Below, piece after piece: positions 1 through 6,824 of a DNA stretch of 31,755 nucleotides (positions within the stretch are counted from its first letter, which is position 1; every line of letters begins with the position of its first letter). The translations under genes and the position numbers were made by a program. The notes below the pieces were generated by a model, which ran no database searches, was not told the DNA's origin, and was given only the letters and a program-made list of their open reading frames with translations. The stretch lies in the IMG/VR virus record IMGVR_UViG_3300034066_000082, positions 1 to 31,755 of that record. One strand, 5' to 3'. Origin of the DNA: a virus.

Positions 1-132
1 ACGCTTCTGCCTTGCTGCATTAATTTCTTCTAAGCCAGCGCCAAGTTTGAAGCCACCGAGTGCAGCCTCAAACGGGCTTTGCACATCGACTGCGTAGTTG
101 ATCGGGGCTTGGAATGGATTGATGGTGGCCAT
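1..132 (-). CDS. Ejection (DNA-transfer) protein, N-terminal fragment, gene runs off the window
   Basis: This is the first 44 codons of a leftward gene whose remainder lies outside the window. It begins MATINPFQAPINYAVD and continues with a short Gly/Ala-rich helix-like stretch. An AAGGA ribosome binding site lies just before the ATG, and the gene starts 10 bases after the stop of the gp7-like gene. In P22 the gene after gp7 encodes the ejection protein gp20, so position alone suggests a gp20-type internal virion protein that leaves the capsid with the DNA. The visible sequence is too short to prove this. The start is well supported; the function is inferred from gene order. Confidence 0.7.
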   Translation of the reverse strand, partial: MATINPFQAPINYAVDVQSPFEAALGGFKLGAGLEEINAARQKR

Positions 133-142
133 GCTCTATTCC

Positions 143-793
143 TTAAAAACCGAAGCCCATGCCAGCCTTGCCGCCTGCACCGTACTGGAAGCCAAGAATC
201 TGAGCGGGCAAGTTGAACAGGCCGCTAAACGCCTTGGCCTCGGCCAGCTCGCCACCAGCACGGGCCGCGCCCTGCTGGGCCAGCAAGTTGGCCACATTTG
301 TGCCAGTCTCCATGCCAGCAGCGCCGACACCTGCAGCAGAACGCTGGCCCAATTGCGTCATGCCGCCCAGGCGTCCGTATTGCTGCTCAATGAGGCTGGA
401 CAGAAGCTGTGGCCGGAACTCGCTCAGCGCGGCCTGGATGTTGCCACCACGCAGCCCACCAGTGGCCGAAGCACGCTGCAGCAGGGCTTCCTCGCCTTGC
501 TGGGTTAGTGCTTGGAAAGTCTCACCACCTCGGATGCGCTCAATGGCTGCCTGCTCTGCCTCTGGACCTTGTAGGCCAAGCAAGGCCTGCTGTTGCTGGA
601 GCGCAGGTAGACCTGCCTCGGTGTAAGGCTTGAGCAAGGCTTGCAAGGCATCGAACTGCCTGCGCTGCTCTGCTACGCCAGCCTCTGCTGCGCCTGCTTG
701 AATACCTGCGGCCTCGCTTGCTGCATCGGCCTGCATCATGCCGCCGATCAGTTGAGAGCCTCCAACGATTAAGCCAGTTACTGGATCAGGCAT
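143..793 (-). CDS. P22 gp7-like ejection (DNA transfer) protein
   Basis: This 216-residue protein resembles P22 gp7 (229 aa), one of the internal proteins ejected with the DNA that help it cross the cell envelope. Family-like features are a glycine-rich hydrophobic N-terminus (GLIVGGSQLIGG), the RRQFDALQALLKPYT segment, and an ATGGL motif followed by an Ala/Gln-rich helical region. These align in order with QQF...LKPFT and ATGGL of gp7. The C-terminus is Gly-rich. Mature gp7 in P22 loses an N-terminal peptide; whether this one is cleaved cannot be told. It overlaps the upstream gene by 8 bases and precedes another ejection gene, as in P22. Confidence 0.82.
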   Translation of the reverse strand: MPDPVTGLIVGGSQLIGGMMQADAASEAAGIQAGAAEAGVAEQRRQFDALQALLKPYTEAGLPALQQQQALLGLQGPEAEQAAIERIRGGETFQALTQQGEEALLQRASATGGLRGGNIQAALSEFRPQLLSSLIEQQYGRLGGMTQLGQRSAAGVGAAGMETGTNVANLLAQQGAARAGGELAEAKAFSGLFNLPAQILGFQYGAGGKAGMGFGF

Positions 794-1301
794 GGCTGAA
801 CTCCTTCATGTAGTCTTCTAGCGTCTCGCCATACAGTCCCATGACTTGAGACGCCGCGTCTGTAGCACGCTGAGTGCCGTGGCACAGCGCCACAGCGATC
901 AGCACAACGTCATAGTATCCGGCACGCCAAACAAATGATCTCGCATCGGCCTTGCCTGCTCGCTCGGCCTGGTCAGATGCCTGCCATTTGAGGACCATTG
1001 AGGCAACGATGGGCGAAAGTGTGGGTGCGTTTGCCTGCCAGAATGCGTTCTGGTTCATGCCCACCAGGCTGTTCCAGATCACTGCATTAAGGTCTTCGCG
1101 CTCGACTGGATCACCGTCGGCCACATCGTCAAAGACCTGGATGGCACCATAGAGCATAAGCAGCCACTCGACGGCTGGCGCAGGAAGCGCGAGAGACCTT
1201 TGCAGGTTCTCCTTCAGCCAATCGACACCAGTCATGCGCAGCTCCTCTTCAGGGTGAGCTGCTGGCGGCTCGATAGGCTCAGCGACTGCATTTTCCCACA
1301 T
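786..1301 (-). CDS. Conserved late protein of unknown function, precedes gp7-like gene
   Basis: A 171-residue, mostly helical protein that I cannot assign to a function. It has an acidic N-terminal stretch, then an alpha-rich body with several Trp/Tyr residues and a hydrophobic segment (YYDVVLIAVALCHGTQ) that is too short and polar at its edges to be a confident membrane helix. The annotated ATG has only a weak binding site. An internal in-frame ATG at 1234 is preceded by GAGGAG at ideal spacing, which would give a 149-residue product beginning MTGVDWLKEN. It sits between a Cys-rich protein and the gp7-like ejection protein, so a virion or virion-assembly role is likely. Confidence 0.75.
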   Translation of the reverse strand: MWENAVAEPIEPPAAHPEEELRMTGVDWLKENLQRSLALPAPAVEWLLMLYGAIQVFDDVADGDPVEREDLNAVIWNSLVGMNQNAFWQANAPTLSPIVASMVLKWQASDQAERAGKADARSFVWRAGYYDVVLIAVALCHGTQRATDAASQVMGLYGETLEDYMKEFSHA

Positions 1302-1313
1302 TTCGACATCCCG

Positions 1314-1721
1314 TCAATCTTCTTCGTCTTCGCGCTCTTCCCAGGCCTGGCAGACGCGCAGGTCGTGGCAAATGAACTCCAGCTTCTCGCAGTAGCCCCT
1401 AAAGCCTGCATCCGTGTCCCACTCGTTGCGCGGGATACGCTCCATCTTGAGCTGCATCTCGACCGAGTTGTCGTAGTACTCGCAGTTCGAGCAGCGCCGC
1501 CGACGGGCCTCTTTCTCGTCGCACTGCATGGCCTTGCCGACGGCAACCCAGAAAGTCTTGTTCGCGGTCGGCTCGTTGCTGGGGTTCTCGGGACCGAGCA
1601 TCCAGTCGTCGATGGCGACCTGGGTGTTCTTTTTGTTCTCGGCTGTGGTCAGGAACTCTTCCTCATAGGGAATGCCACCAAACCCAGAAATCATCATCTT
1701 CGGCATCTTTGCGTAGTCCAT
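1314..1721 (-). CDS. Cys-rich late protein, probable metal-binding, function unknown
   Basis: A 135-residue soluble protein. The C-terminal half carries a Cys array: RRRCSNCEYYDN, then GYCEKLEFICHDLRVCQ, giving CxxC followed by three more cysteines. This is the spacing expected of a zinc or Fe-S binding fold. The N-terminal half has a Gly-rich start and many Asn/Glu residues. GGAG precedes the ATG at good spacing. It stops 12 bases before the next gene. Similar small Cys-rich proteins occur in tail regions of other podoviruses, but I know no established role. Another small Cys-containing protein of comparable style is encoded at 23630-23827 on the other strand; the two are not clearly homologous. 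Confidence 0.75.
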   Translation of the reverse strand: MDYAKMPKMMISGFGGIPYEEEFLTTAENKKNTQVAIDDWMLGPENPSNEPTANKTFWVAVGKAMQCDEKEARRRRCSNCEYYDNSVEMQLKMERIPRNEWDTDAGFRGYCEKLEFICHDLRVCQAWEEREDEED

Positions 1722-1733
1722 GTCTTACTCCTA

Positions 1734-2069
1734 TCAGGTGATCTCGCGGCCATTTGCGCGGATTGTCAACGATGTGGCTGCGCTTGCAATGGTGGAGATG
1801 AAGCCGCCAGGCTCCAAGGCCTGCCCAACCAGTCCGGGGAAAGTGTAGGTCTCGTCTGGTGCGATGGCACGGGTGTCCACAATCAGGTTGCTCGCGCCTG
1901 CGCTGCCACCACTTATCACCAAATTGACGCTGATGGTCACATTGCCTGCGCTGGTGTTGGTGGCCGTGAATTTGTCGATGATGGTCTTGCAGTTCACCGC
2001 CGTGTACTGAGTGGTCTGGCTGTTCTCGGCCTGCTTGGCAGGGATCAGCACCTTGATGGTTACGGTCAT
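1734..2069 (-). CDS. Small beta-rich virion protein, paralogue of the upstream gene
   Basis: A 111-residue Thr/Ala/Val-rich protein predicted to form beta strands and lacking any signal or membrane segment. It aligns over its whole length with the upstream 111-residue product (2080-2415): both have TT-x-YT near residue 20, a K-F/S-x-x-NT segment, a V-x-LV-x-x-GG/AG turn and a closing T-LTI-x-A-x-G. I chose the ATG at 2069 because GGAG lies 7 bases upstream; a longer in-frame start at 2096 lacks such a site and would overlap the upstream gene. A decoration, head-fibre or tail-associated role is plausible from context but not shown. Confidence 0.78.
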   Translation of the reverse strand: MTVTIKVLIPAKQAENSQTTQYTAVNCKTIIDKFTATNTSAGNVTISVNLVISGGSAGASNLIVDTRAIAPDETYTFPGLVGQALEPGGFISTIASAATSLTIRANGREIT

Positions 2070-2079
2070 GTCATGCTCC

Positions 2080-2415
2080 TTATGTGGCTTCGGCACCGCT
2101 GGCCGTGATTGTCAGGCCTGTCGATGCTGCTTGAACTTGGATGGTTTCTGCTGCGTTCATCACCTGCACGCCGTTGTACTGCAGTGCGTTGTTGGCTGGG
2201 ACAGACACATCGTAAAGGAATGCGTTTGTCGTGCCTGCCGTGCCAGCAGAAGGCACCAGAAACACTCGCACATTGATGGCCGCTGCCGTCGTGTTGGCAA
2301 TGCTGAACTCCTTAAGCAGCGTGCGGGTGCTGGCTGGGACCGTATAAAGCGTGGTCACGCCAGTGGTGATCGCAGCCTGGCCCAGCTTGGTTGGGGTTAT
2401 TACATCGAAAGCCAT
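2080..2415 (-). CDS. Small beta-rich virion protein (tandem paralogue)
   Basis: A 111-residue protein beginning MAFDVITPTKLGQAA. It is rich in Ala, Thr and Val with alternating strand-like segments, consistent with a single beta-sandwich domain. It has the same length and order of motifs as the next gene downstream (1734-2069), so the pair looks like an old tandem duplication. It overlaps the end of the 341-residue tail protein gene by 16 bases. It lies between tail and ejection genes, which supports a virion component such as a decoration or fibre-attachment protein. No catalytic residues are apparent. Confidence 0.78.
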   Translation of the reverse strand: MAFDVITPTKLGQAAITTGVTTLYTVPASTRTLLKEFSIANTTAAAINVRVFLVPSAGTAGTTNAFLYDVSVPANNALQYNGVQVMNAAETIQVQAASTGLTITASGAEAT

Positions 2416-3425
2416 GTGAGCACCAGGTTAGATTTAACAAACGCAGGTAAGGCGGCTGCCGTCAATGGCCCACTTTCCCAGCGTTGCTGGATGCCGTCGT
2501 AAATGAGGACATCGCCAGTTGTCGGTGTTGGAGCGTAAACGTCGGACAGTTGGCCGACCAGCGGCTCAGCTTGAACCCTGACAAATACGGAGCCAGATCC
2601 TCCAGACCCAGCATTGACCACCGCAGCCACCACCACATGAGGGATTGGGGCTTGTGGCAGATTCTTTGTCAGGCCACCAGCGAATGACGGGTTGTAGTAC
2701 AGGATGTCGCCATCTGCCCAGACTTCGCCATAAGGCGTGCCTGTGGTGTTGAATCCTCGAACCAGTCCAAAGCTGGAGACCAGCCCGAAGTCGTTGTTTG
2801 CGATGGCCTCGGCAGCCACGCCCATGACAAGCTGGCCATTGGTCAAGCCGGTTGATGGTTTGCCCTTAAGCACGCCAGACGATCCGACAGCGCCATCGAA
2901 CATCACCAGTTGCCCTTTGGCAATGTTGGCCGAGGCCTTGATGTAATAGTACTGCGACTCGCCAATGGACTGGTTGACGTTTGGCGTCATGTCCAGGTTG
3001 AGCGTGTAGCCACCATTCCAGTGCAACCTGCCGACCTTCGTGGCCGGATCAGGCGCATTGGTGTTGAAGTCGATGTAGTCGGTGGTGACCGAGTTGTTGT
3101 TCTGCTCAACAGGCGCAAGAGCCAGCAGATTCAGCACCTGGGCCAGCCTGGGAATGGCATCCAGTGCTTGCTGGACCTTGGCATTCAGCACCGCATCATC
3201 GACCGCCGTGTCCTGGGCCAGTGCAGCAATCTGGGCCAGCGCCTCGTTGGCCGTTGCCGATGCTGTGTCGGCCTGGTACTCGAAGTCTGTGCCGGTGATC
3301 ACCTGCAGCTCGTCCACCACAGCAAACAGCAGCTCGAACTGCCTGATCTGCTGCTGGTCGGTCAGAAACTGCGCGAGCTGGTCGCGTGTCAGGTTCAGCC
3401 TGCGGGAGACGGGTGCGGTGGCCAT
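2400..3425 (-). CDS. Tail-associated structural protein, possible needle or fibre component
   Basis: This 341-residue protein starts directly at the stop of the gp10-like gene (TGATG overlap). Residues about 10-110 are strongly helical with heptad-like Leu/Ala/Gln spacing, suggesting a coiled-coil trimerisation region. Residues about 125-300 are beta-rich with Gly/Val/Asn segments (KGQLVMFDGAVGSS, GLVSSFGLVRGFNTTG), and a C-terminal portion reads TGDVLIYDGIQQRWESG, a motif common in phage fibre-type proteins. In P22 the gene after gp10 encodes the tail needle gp26 (233 aa, trimeric coiled coil). This gene occupies the same slot, but I see no sequence proof of homology. Confidence 0.72.
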   Translation of the reverse strand: MATAPVSRRLNLTRDQLAQFLTDQQQIRQFELLFAVVDELQVITGTDFEYQADTASATANEALAQIAALAQDTAVDDAVLNAKVQQALDAIPRLAQVLNLLALAPVEQNNNSVTTDYIDFNTNAPDPATKVGRLHWNGGYTLNLDMTPNVNQSIGESQYYYIKASANIAKGQLVMFDGAVGSSGVLKGKPSTGLTNGQLVMGVAAEAIANNDFGLVSSFGLVRGFNTTGTPYGEVWADGDILYYNPSFAGGLTKNLPQAPIPHVVVAAVVNAGSGGSGSVFVRVQAEPLVGQLSDVYAPTPTTGDVLIYDGIQQRWESGPLTAAALPAFVKSNLVLTWLSM

Positions 3426-4870
3426 CAGTACGCCAACGCCTCGATCTGGGCCTCAAGACGGGCAAACGACACATGGGCATCGCTGTCGCCACGGAATCGC
3501 TGGATGCGCCAGTTGCGCATGTGTCCCTGCTGGAACCAGGCCAGGCGCTTGGCAGTGTTGCCAATGGTGCCGACGCTGATGCTGCGGTCCTGGCTCCAGG
3601 ACAGGCCGTTGACGCTGTAGCTGGTGCTGATCTGCGGGTTCTTGCCCAGCGCCACGCTGCCGGTCAGTGCGACCAGCTCGAGGCGGTTGAAGATAGCGCC
3701 ATTGCCTTCGTTGTAGACGATGAGCGTGCCGAACTCCCAGCGCACCTGCTGTCCCCAGTGGTGGCCGGTGTCCTGCACCAGATAGCCGATGTTGCTGCTT
3801 TGCGGATCGCCGACCAGCCACTTATCGTAGACCCAAACCAGATTGCGTGCGCGGTACTGGCTGAAGCCGACCACAGCCGTGGTGAGCGTGAACCAGACGG
3901 GCTGCTCGAGCGCCTCGCTGGCCGATGCGTCGTAGACCACTGTGCGGTCTGGTAGGTGGACGTAGAGGTGCTGGTGCGCCTTGTCGTTGCGTGCCTCCAG
4001 CTTGACCTTGACAAGTTGCGCCTCGGTGTACTGCAGTAGCAGGGTGTCGATCTCCTGCGTGCTGATTTTCTGGGTGGTTGCTGCTGCGCCAAGATAGATG
4101 CCTGGCGCTTCGTTGCGGCCACCGCCCAGAAATGCGATGCGCTCAAGATAGGTGCAGCAAGCGTGCGTGCCAATCACACCTTTTTGAACTTGTGCGCCGT
4201 CAATCCGCTGAAAAGGAAACAGTGCGCCGCCCACGTTGTCAAACACCTCTTGCGTGTTGCTATTGAGGGCATAGACCTCGTTGCGCAGCTTGATGAGCGC
4301 AACCACAGGGTCTGGATCAACCTCGGAGCTGCCGTATTTCAGCGGATTGACCTGCATCGGGTCTGACAGCTCGGTGACGACCAAATTGGCACCGTCGGTG
4401 GTCATGAAGAAGCCATCCACCCATACCACATCAAGCACCACGCCAAGGTCTGGGTCGGTGACTTGCCGCAAAATGGGAGCCGTTGGGTTCCAGACCGATG
4501 TCGCTGTCGTGTTGACCGGAATCCAGTAGTACAGGCGGCCACCGGACGCAATGGCCAGCACATCGAAGCTGTAATCCATCGTCACCAGTTCGGTGGTTGG
4601 CCCACCAACATCGCCCAGCACGGTCACGGTGCCATTGCTGGCAACGGTCACCAGCTTGGTGCCCATGACCCGATAGCAGACGCCGTTCCAGTTGATGCCA
4701 CCACGGTCAACGCCTGGGCCTGTGCCGTTGGACACGATGCCGTCGCCAGGACGCAGAAAGCCATTGCTGATGCCAGACGCCTTTGGCACCGGCACCATGT
4801 TTACAGGGTATGCGGTGCGCAGTTCTGGCGTGTTGTCAGCGTAGATGCCGGAAAGGATTGGAACTTGCAT
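3425..4870 (-). CDS. P22 gp10-like packaged-DNA stabilisation (tail hub) protein
   Basis: A 481-residue protein matching the P22 gp10 family (472 aa), which forms a ring below gp4 and, with gp26, closes the channel after DNA packaging. Shared features include YPVNMVPVPKASG with a following G-FLRPGDGI segment near the N-terminus, a VCYRVMGTKL segment, the central QKGVIGTHACCTYLERIAFLG region (P22 has VQKGIAGTYCK), the HLYVHLPDRTVVYDAS segment (P22 has HLPRHVLVYDAS) and a C-terminal beta-propeller-like RNWRIQRFRG. It lies downstream of gp4 as in P22, separated by two small genes. The start has only a weak binding site, but the family begins here. Confidence 0.88.
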   Translation of the reverse strand: MQVPILSGIYADNTPELRTAYPVNMVPVPKASGISNGFLRPGDGIVSNGTGPGVDRGGINWNGVCYRVMGTKLVTVASNGTVTVLGDVGGPTTELVTMDYSFDVLAIASGGRLYYWIPVNTTATSVWNPTAPILRQVTDPDLGVVLDVVWVDGFFMTTDGANLVVTELSDPMQVNPLKYGSSEVDPDPVVALIKLRNEVYALNSNTQEVFDNVGGALFPFQRIDGAQVQKGVIGTHACCTYLERIAFLGGGRNEAPGIYLGAAATTQKISTQEIDTLLLQYTEAQLVKVKLEARNDKAHQHLYVHLPDRTVVYDASASEALEQPVWFTLTTAVVGFSQYRARNLVWVYDKWLVGDPQSSNIGYLVQDTGHHWGQQVRWEFGTLIVYNEGNGAIFNRLELVALTGSVALGKNPQISTSYSVNGLSWSQDRSISVGTIGNTAKRLAWFQQGHMRNWRIQRFRGDSDAHVSFARLEAQIEALAY

Positions 4871-4874
4871 GTGC

Positions 4875-5159
4875 TTACCACTTCACCTTTGACGCCCACC
4901 AAGCGGCAGACATCTTGCCCTTGGCAATGTTGGCAGCGTGCCTGGCCTTGAACGACTCGCGCCGAGCCTTGTCGGCATTGGACTCGCCTTCCTTCTTTGG
5001 GCTGCCTGAGACGCCCTGCTGGCCGAAGCGAATGGTCTTCACTTGGTCGCCGACCTTGGCCACGACAACGTGGCTCTTGGTCGGGTGCGATGGCGTGCGC
5101 TTGGGCTTGTTGTAGCCCTCGACGCCAACGCGAGCCAGGCGGCTGTCTTTGGTGGCCAT
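4875..5159 (-). CDS. Small basic phage protein of unknown function
   Basis: A 94-residue, Lys/Arg-rich protein starting MATKDSRLARVGVEGYNKPK. It has a short beta segment (SHVVVAKVGDQVKTIRFG) and then a strongly basic helical tail ending in KMSAAWWASKVKW. I recall near-identical blocks (GYNKPKRTP, IRFGQQGVSGS, FKARHAKNIAKGKMSAAYWA) in proteins of many unrelated podoviruses, but their role is not established. The charge suggests nucleic-acid contact or internal virion location. The ATG at 5159 follows the stop of the preceding gene by one base (TGACATG). An upstream extension in the same frame lacks a start with a binding site and was not used. Confidence 0.82.
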   Translation of the reverse strand: MATKDSRLARVGVEGYNKPKRTPSHPTKSHVVVAKVGDQVKTIRFGQQGVSGSPKKEGESNADKARRESFKARHAANIAKGKMSAAWWASKVKW

Positions 5160-5160
5160 G

Positions 5161-5616
5161 TCAGGCCACCCGATACCAGCTATTGGTGGCCTGGTAGAAG
5201 CGCATCGTAAAGAAGGCATTGGCGGCCAGCGTTGTCGGTGCGCCAAAGGCTGCTGCTGCACCGTTCAAGGCCAGCGTAAAGCTGGTGATGATCTGGGTGG
5301 TGGTCACCAGCACCTGGGTGCCATCAGGCACGCCAGTGTTCAGCGGCAGCGTGATCGTGCCAGCGGCCAAAGTGCCAGCAGGCTGGATCAGCATCCACTG
5401 CTGCTCGGTGGTCGGAGTCGGCACCGTGATGTTGAAGCCTGTGCTAGGCGTGTACAGGTTTGTGGCCACCGTCGGTGCTGCAAAGGTGGCCTGGAAGTAT
5501 TGCAGGAGCTGGGTGATCGAGACCTTGCGTGCGTCGCCATTGTTGGAGACGTAGACCGGCAAGAGGTCGCCGCCAGAGACCTGGCTGATGCCAGAGAGTT
5601 GATTGATGGTTGGCAT
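5161..5616 (-). CDS. Structural protein of unknown role, beta-rich
   Basis: A 151-residue protein. The N-terminal 40 residues (MPTINQLSGISQVSGGDLLP with KVSITQLLQYFQ) resemble the short capsid- or tail-attachment segment found at the start of many phage fibre-type proteins. The remainder is Thr/Ala/Val-rich beta structure ending in FYQATNSWYRVA. GAGGA lies well placed before the ATG. It stops one base before the next gene. Its place between gp4-like and gp10-like genes suggests a tail-machine or head decoration component. I cannot name the family. Confidence 0.72.
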   Translation of the reverse strand: MPTINQLSGISQVSGGDLLPVYVSNNGDARKVSITQLLQYFQATFAAPTVATNLYTPSTGFNITVPTPTTEQQWMLIQPAGTLAAGTITLPLNTGVPDGTQVLVTTTQIITSFTLALNGAAAAFGAPTTLAANAFFTMRFYQATNSWYRVA

Positions 5617-5628
5617 GGTTCTGGTTCC

Positions 5629-6111
5629 TCAGTTGTACTCGAGTGGGCCGTCCTGGCCTGCCAGGACTGGATCGACGGGTTGGCGCAGGAATGGATCGTC
5701 GTAGACGCGCCAGGGCTTGTTGCCTGCACCGGATGGCATAGTCCCAGGCATCTGCTGCTCCATCGGCATGGCCGCACGGGACAGGAGCGTGTTGTAGGAC
5801 TCCTTGGCCGTGGCCTTGGTGTCGGGCATCACCTGCTTGCCGTAGCTTGGGGCCAGCTTGATGGCCATGTTGGTGTAGATGGCCTCGTTGGAGCTGTCCG
5901 GCACGTTGGTCTGCTCGTCCAGGTCGCTGTCCTGTGGGCTGGATGGCAGCGGGTAAGCCAGCCGGATGCCAAGAGCATTCCAGGCGGCCATCATGGTGTC
6001 AAGCCTGCGCAGTGCTGACTGCATCTGCTCTGGGCCGAGGTCGAAGGCGTAGGAGGCCAAGCCGATCTCGTCGAAGGCTTGCTCGATGAATTGGCGCTTG
6101 GTCCATCCCAT
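5629..6111 (-). CDS. P22 gp4-like tail accessory factor (head completion)
   Basis: A 160-residue protein of the P22 gp4 family (166 aa), which binds the portal after packaging and extends the DNA channel to gp10. Diagnostic matches are IEQAFDEIGLASYAFDLGPE at residues 9-28, followed by a MQSALRRLDTMMAAWNALGI segment (P22 has [20 protein letters not shown]). Later come the helical SSNEAIYTNMAIKLAPSYGK (P22 has AVFHNLACRIAPDYA) and the MPSGAGN motif (P22 MPTGSGN). AGGAG precedes the ATG. P22 gp4 also shows peptidoglycan-hydrolase activity in some reports; nothing in the sequence lets me judge this here. Confidence 0.9.
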   Translation of the reverse strand: MGWTKRQFIEQAFDEIGLASYAFDLGPEQMQSALRRLDTMMAAWNALGIRLAYPLPSSPQDSDLDEQTNVPDSSNEAIYTNMAIKLAPSYGKQVMPDTKATAKESYNTLLSRAAMPMEQQMPGTMPSGAGNKPWRVYDDPFLRQPVDPVLAGQDGPLEYN

Positions 6112-6112
6112 G

Positions 6113-6421
6113 TCATTCTCCTGTTTTCTCGGACAGCCGATCTTGGATCAATTGTCCCAGCTTTTTGTCCCTTGTGCGACCATCAAATCGGATGCCGAGT
6201 TCTGTGGCCTTGGCCTCCAGCTCGGCACGGGTTGGCGGTGCATCGTCGTCTGGTACTGTGTCCACAGCTTCAACAGCCTGGGCTTCTGCGGCCTTGGCTG
6301 CTGCTTCTTCTTGCTCGCGCAGCAGGCGGTAATTGATGCCGTCGATTGGACGCGATGGCTTGCGCACCTTCACGGGCTTTTTCCCTCTGAGGTACTTTGG
6401 AATCAGAATGTTGTCTTGCAT
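6113..6421 (-). CDS. Small protein with HeH/SAP-like C-terminal helix-extension-helix
   Basis: A 102-residue protein whose C-terminal 40 residues (TRAELEAKATELGIRFDGRT then KKLGQLIQDRL) match the pattern of the HeH/LEM or SAP-like fold found in many phage head-joining proteins. The N-terminus is basic (PKYLRGKKPVKVRKPSRP) and the middle is an Ala/Glu-rich helix followed by an acidic linker. It is translationally coupled to the preceding gene: the stop and the ATG share a base (TGATG); an in-frame GTG sits one codon upstream. It precedes gp4 by one base. Such proteins lie between coat and connector genes in several podoviruses and may bind DNA or the capsid. Confidence 0.78.
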   Translation of the reverse strand: MQDNILIPKYLRGKKPVKVRKPSRPIDGINYRLLREQEEAAAKAAEAQAVEAVDTVPDDDAPPTRAELEAKATELGIRFDGRTRDKKLGQLIQDRLSEKTGE

Positions 6422-6597
6422 CACTTGGCTTTTTTCTTCATTGGCTTGGCTGTTTTTGCAGCGGCCTTGAAAGCAGCATCTGTGGGTGCGCCTTTGCTCC
6501 CAGGCTTGCGCATGCGCTCAGGCGTCTTGCCTGCAGCCTTCTGGCGCTCGATGCGCTCGCGCTTGGCTGCGATGTTGGCGTAGAGACCGGCTTTCAC
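6421..6597 (-). CDS. Small basic conserved phage protein (GLYANI...KMRKPG type), GTG start
   Basis: A 58-residue, very basic protein. It contains AGLYANIAAKRERIERQKAA, then PERMRKPGSKGAPTDAAFK and a poly-Lys/Ala tail. I recognise the combination LYANI-AKR...MRKPG-KGAPT as a small protein common near coat genes of diverse phages, with no assigned function. The start is GTG at 6597, which overlaps the stop of the upstream gene as GTGA. Reading further upstream gives only a shadow of the neighbouring gene, so this start is preferred. The charge suggests binding to packaged DNA or to the capsid interior. Confidence 0.8.
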   Translation of the reverse strand: MKAGLYANIAAKRERIERQKAAGKTPERMRKPGSKGAPTDAAFKAAAKTAKPMKKKAK

Positions 6598-6764
6598 TTC
6601 TTGGCCTTTGCAGGTGCCTTGCTGGGCTTTCCAGCCTTCATGGCTGCCTTGCGTGCAGTGGACAGGGCCACGGCCACGGCCTGCTTCTGAGGCATACCAG
6701 ACTTCATCTCCTTGGAGATGTTCTTGCTGATGGATTTCTGCGAGTAACCTTTGGTCATTGGCAT
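6594..6764 (-). CDS. Small Lys/Ala-rich conserved phage protein
   Basis: A 56-residue protein beginning MPMTKGYSQKSISKNISKEM and continuing with MPQKQAVAVALSTARKAAMK and a Lys/Ala/Pro-rich tail. The KQAVA-ALS-AR block is a recurrent motif of small phage and bacterial proteins of unknown function. An AAGGAG site lies 7 bases before the ATG. It overlaps the next gene by four bases (GTGA), and begins 60 bases after the coat gene, beyond a strong terminator hairpin, so its expression should depend on read-through. High helix content and charge (many Lys, few acidic residues) suggest nucleic-acid contact. Confidence 0.8.
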   Translation of the reverse strand: MPMTKGYSQKSISKNISKEMKSGMPQKQAVAVALSTARKAAMKAGKPSKAPAKAKK

Positions 6765-6781
6765 GATGCTCTCCTTGATGA

Positions 6782-6810
6782 TGAAAGAAAGAAGGGGCCG
6801 AAGCCCCTTC
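6782..6810 (-). terminator. Rho-independent terminator after the coat gene
   Basis: On the minus strand GAAGGGGC-TTCG-GCCCCTTC forms an 8-bp perfect stem closed by a UUCG tetraloop and followed by TTTCTTTC. It begins 14 bases after the coat stop codon. It should end or thin leftward transcription after the coat gene, so that the small proteins and tail genes beyond it are made at lower level. Confidence 0.85.
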
Positions 6811-6824
6811 CCTCAACCTGCTGC

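Noticed and set aside
1200-2108. A 302-codon plus-strand open frame, and a similar 289-codon one at 5149-6018
   Set aside because: Both cross several well-tiled minus-strand genes with good binding sites, and their translations show no domain.
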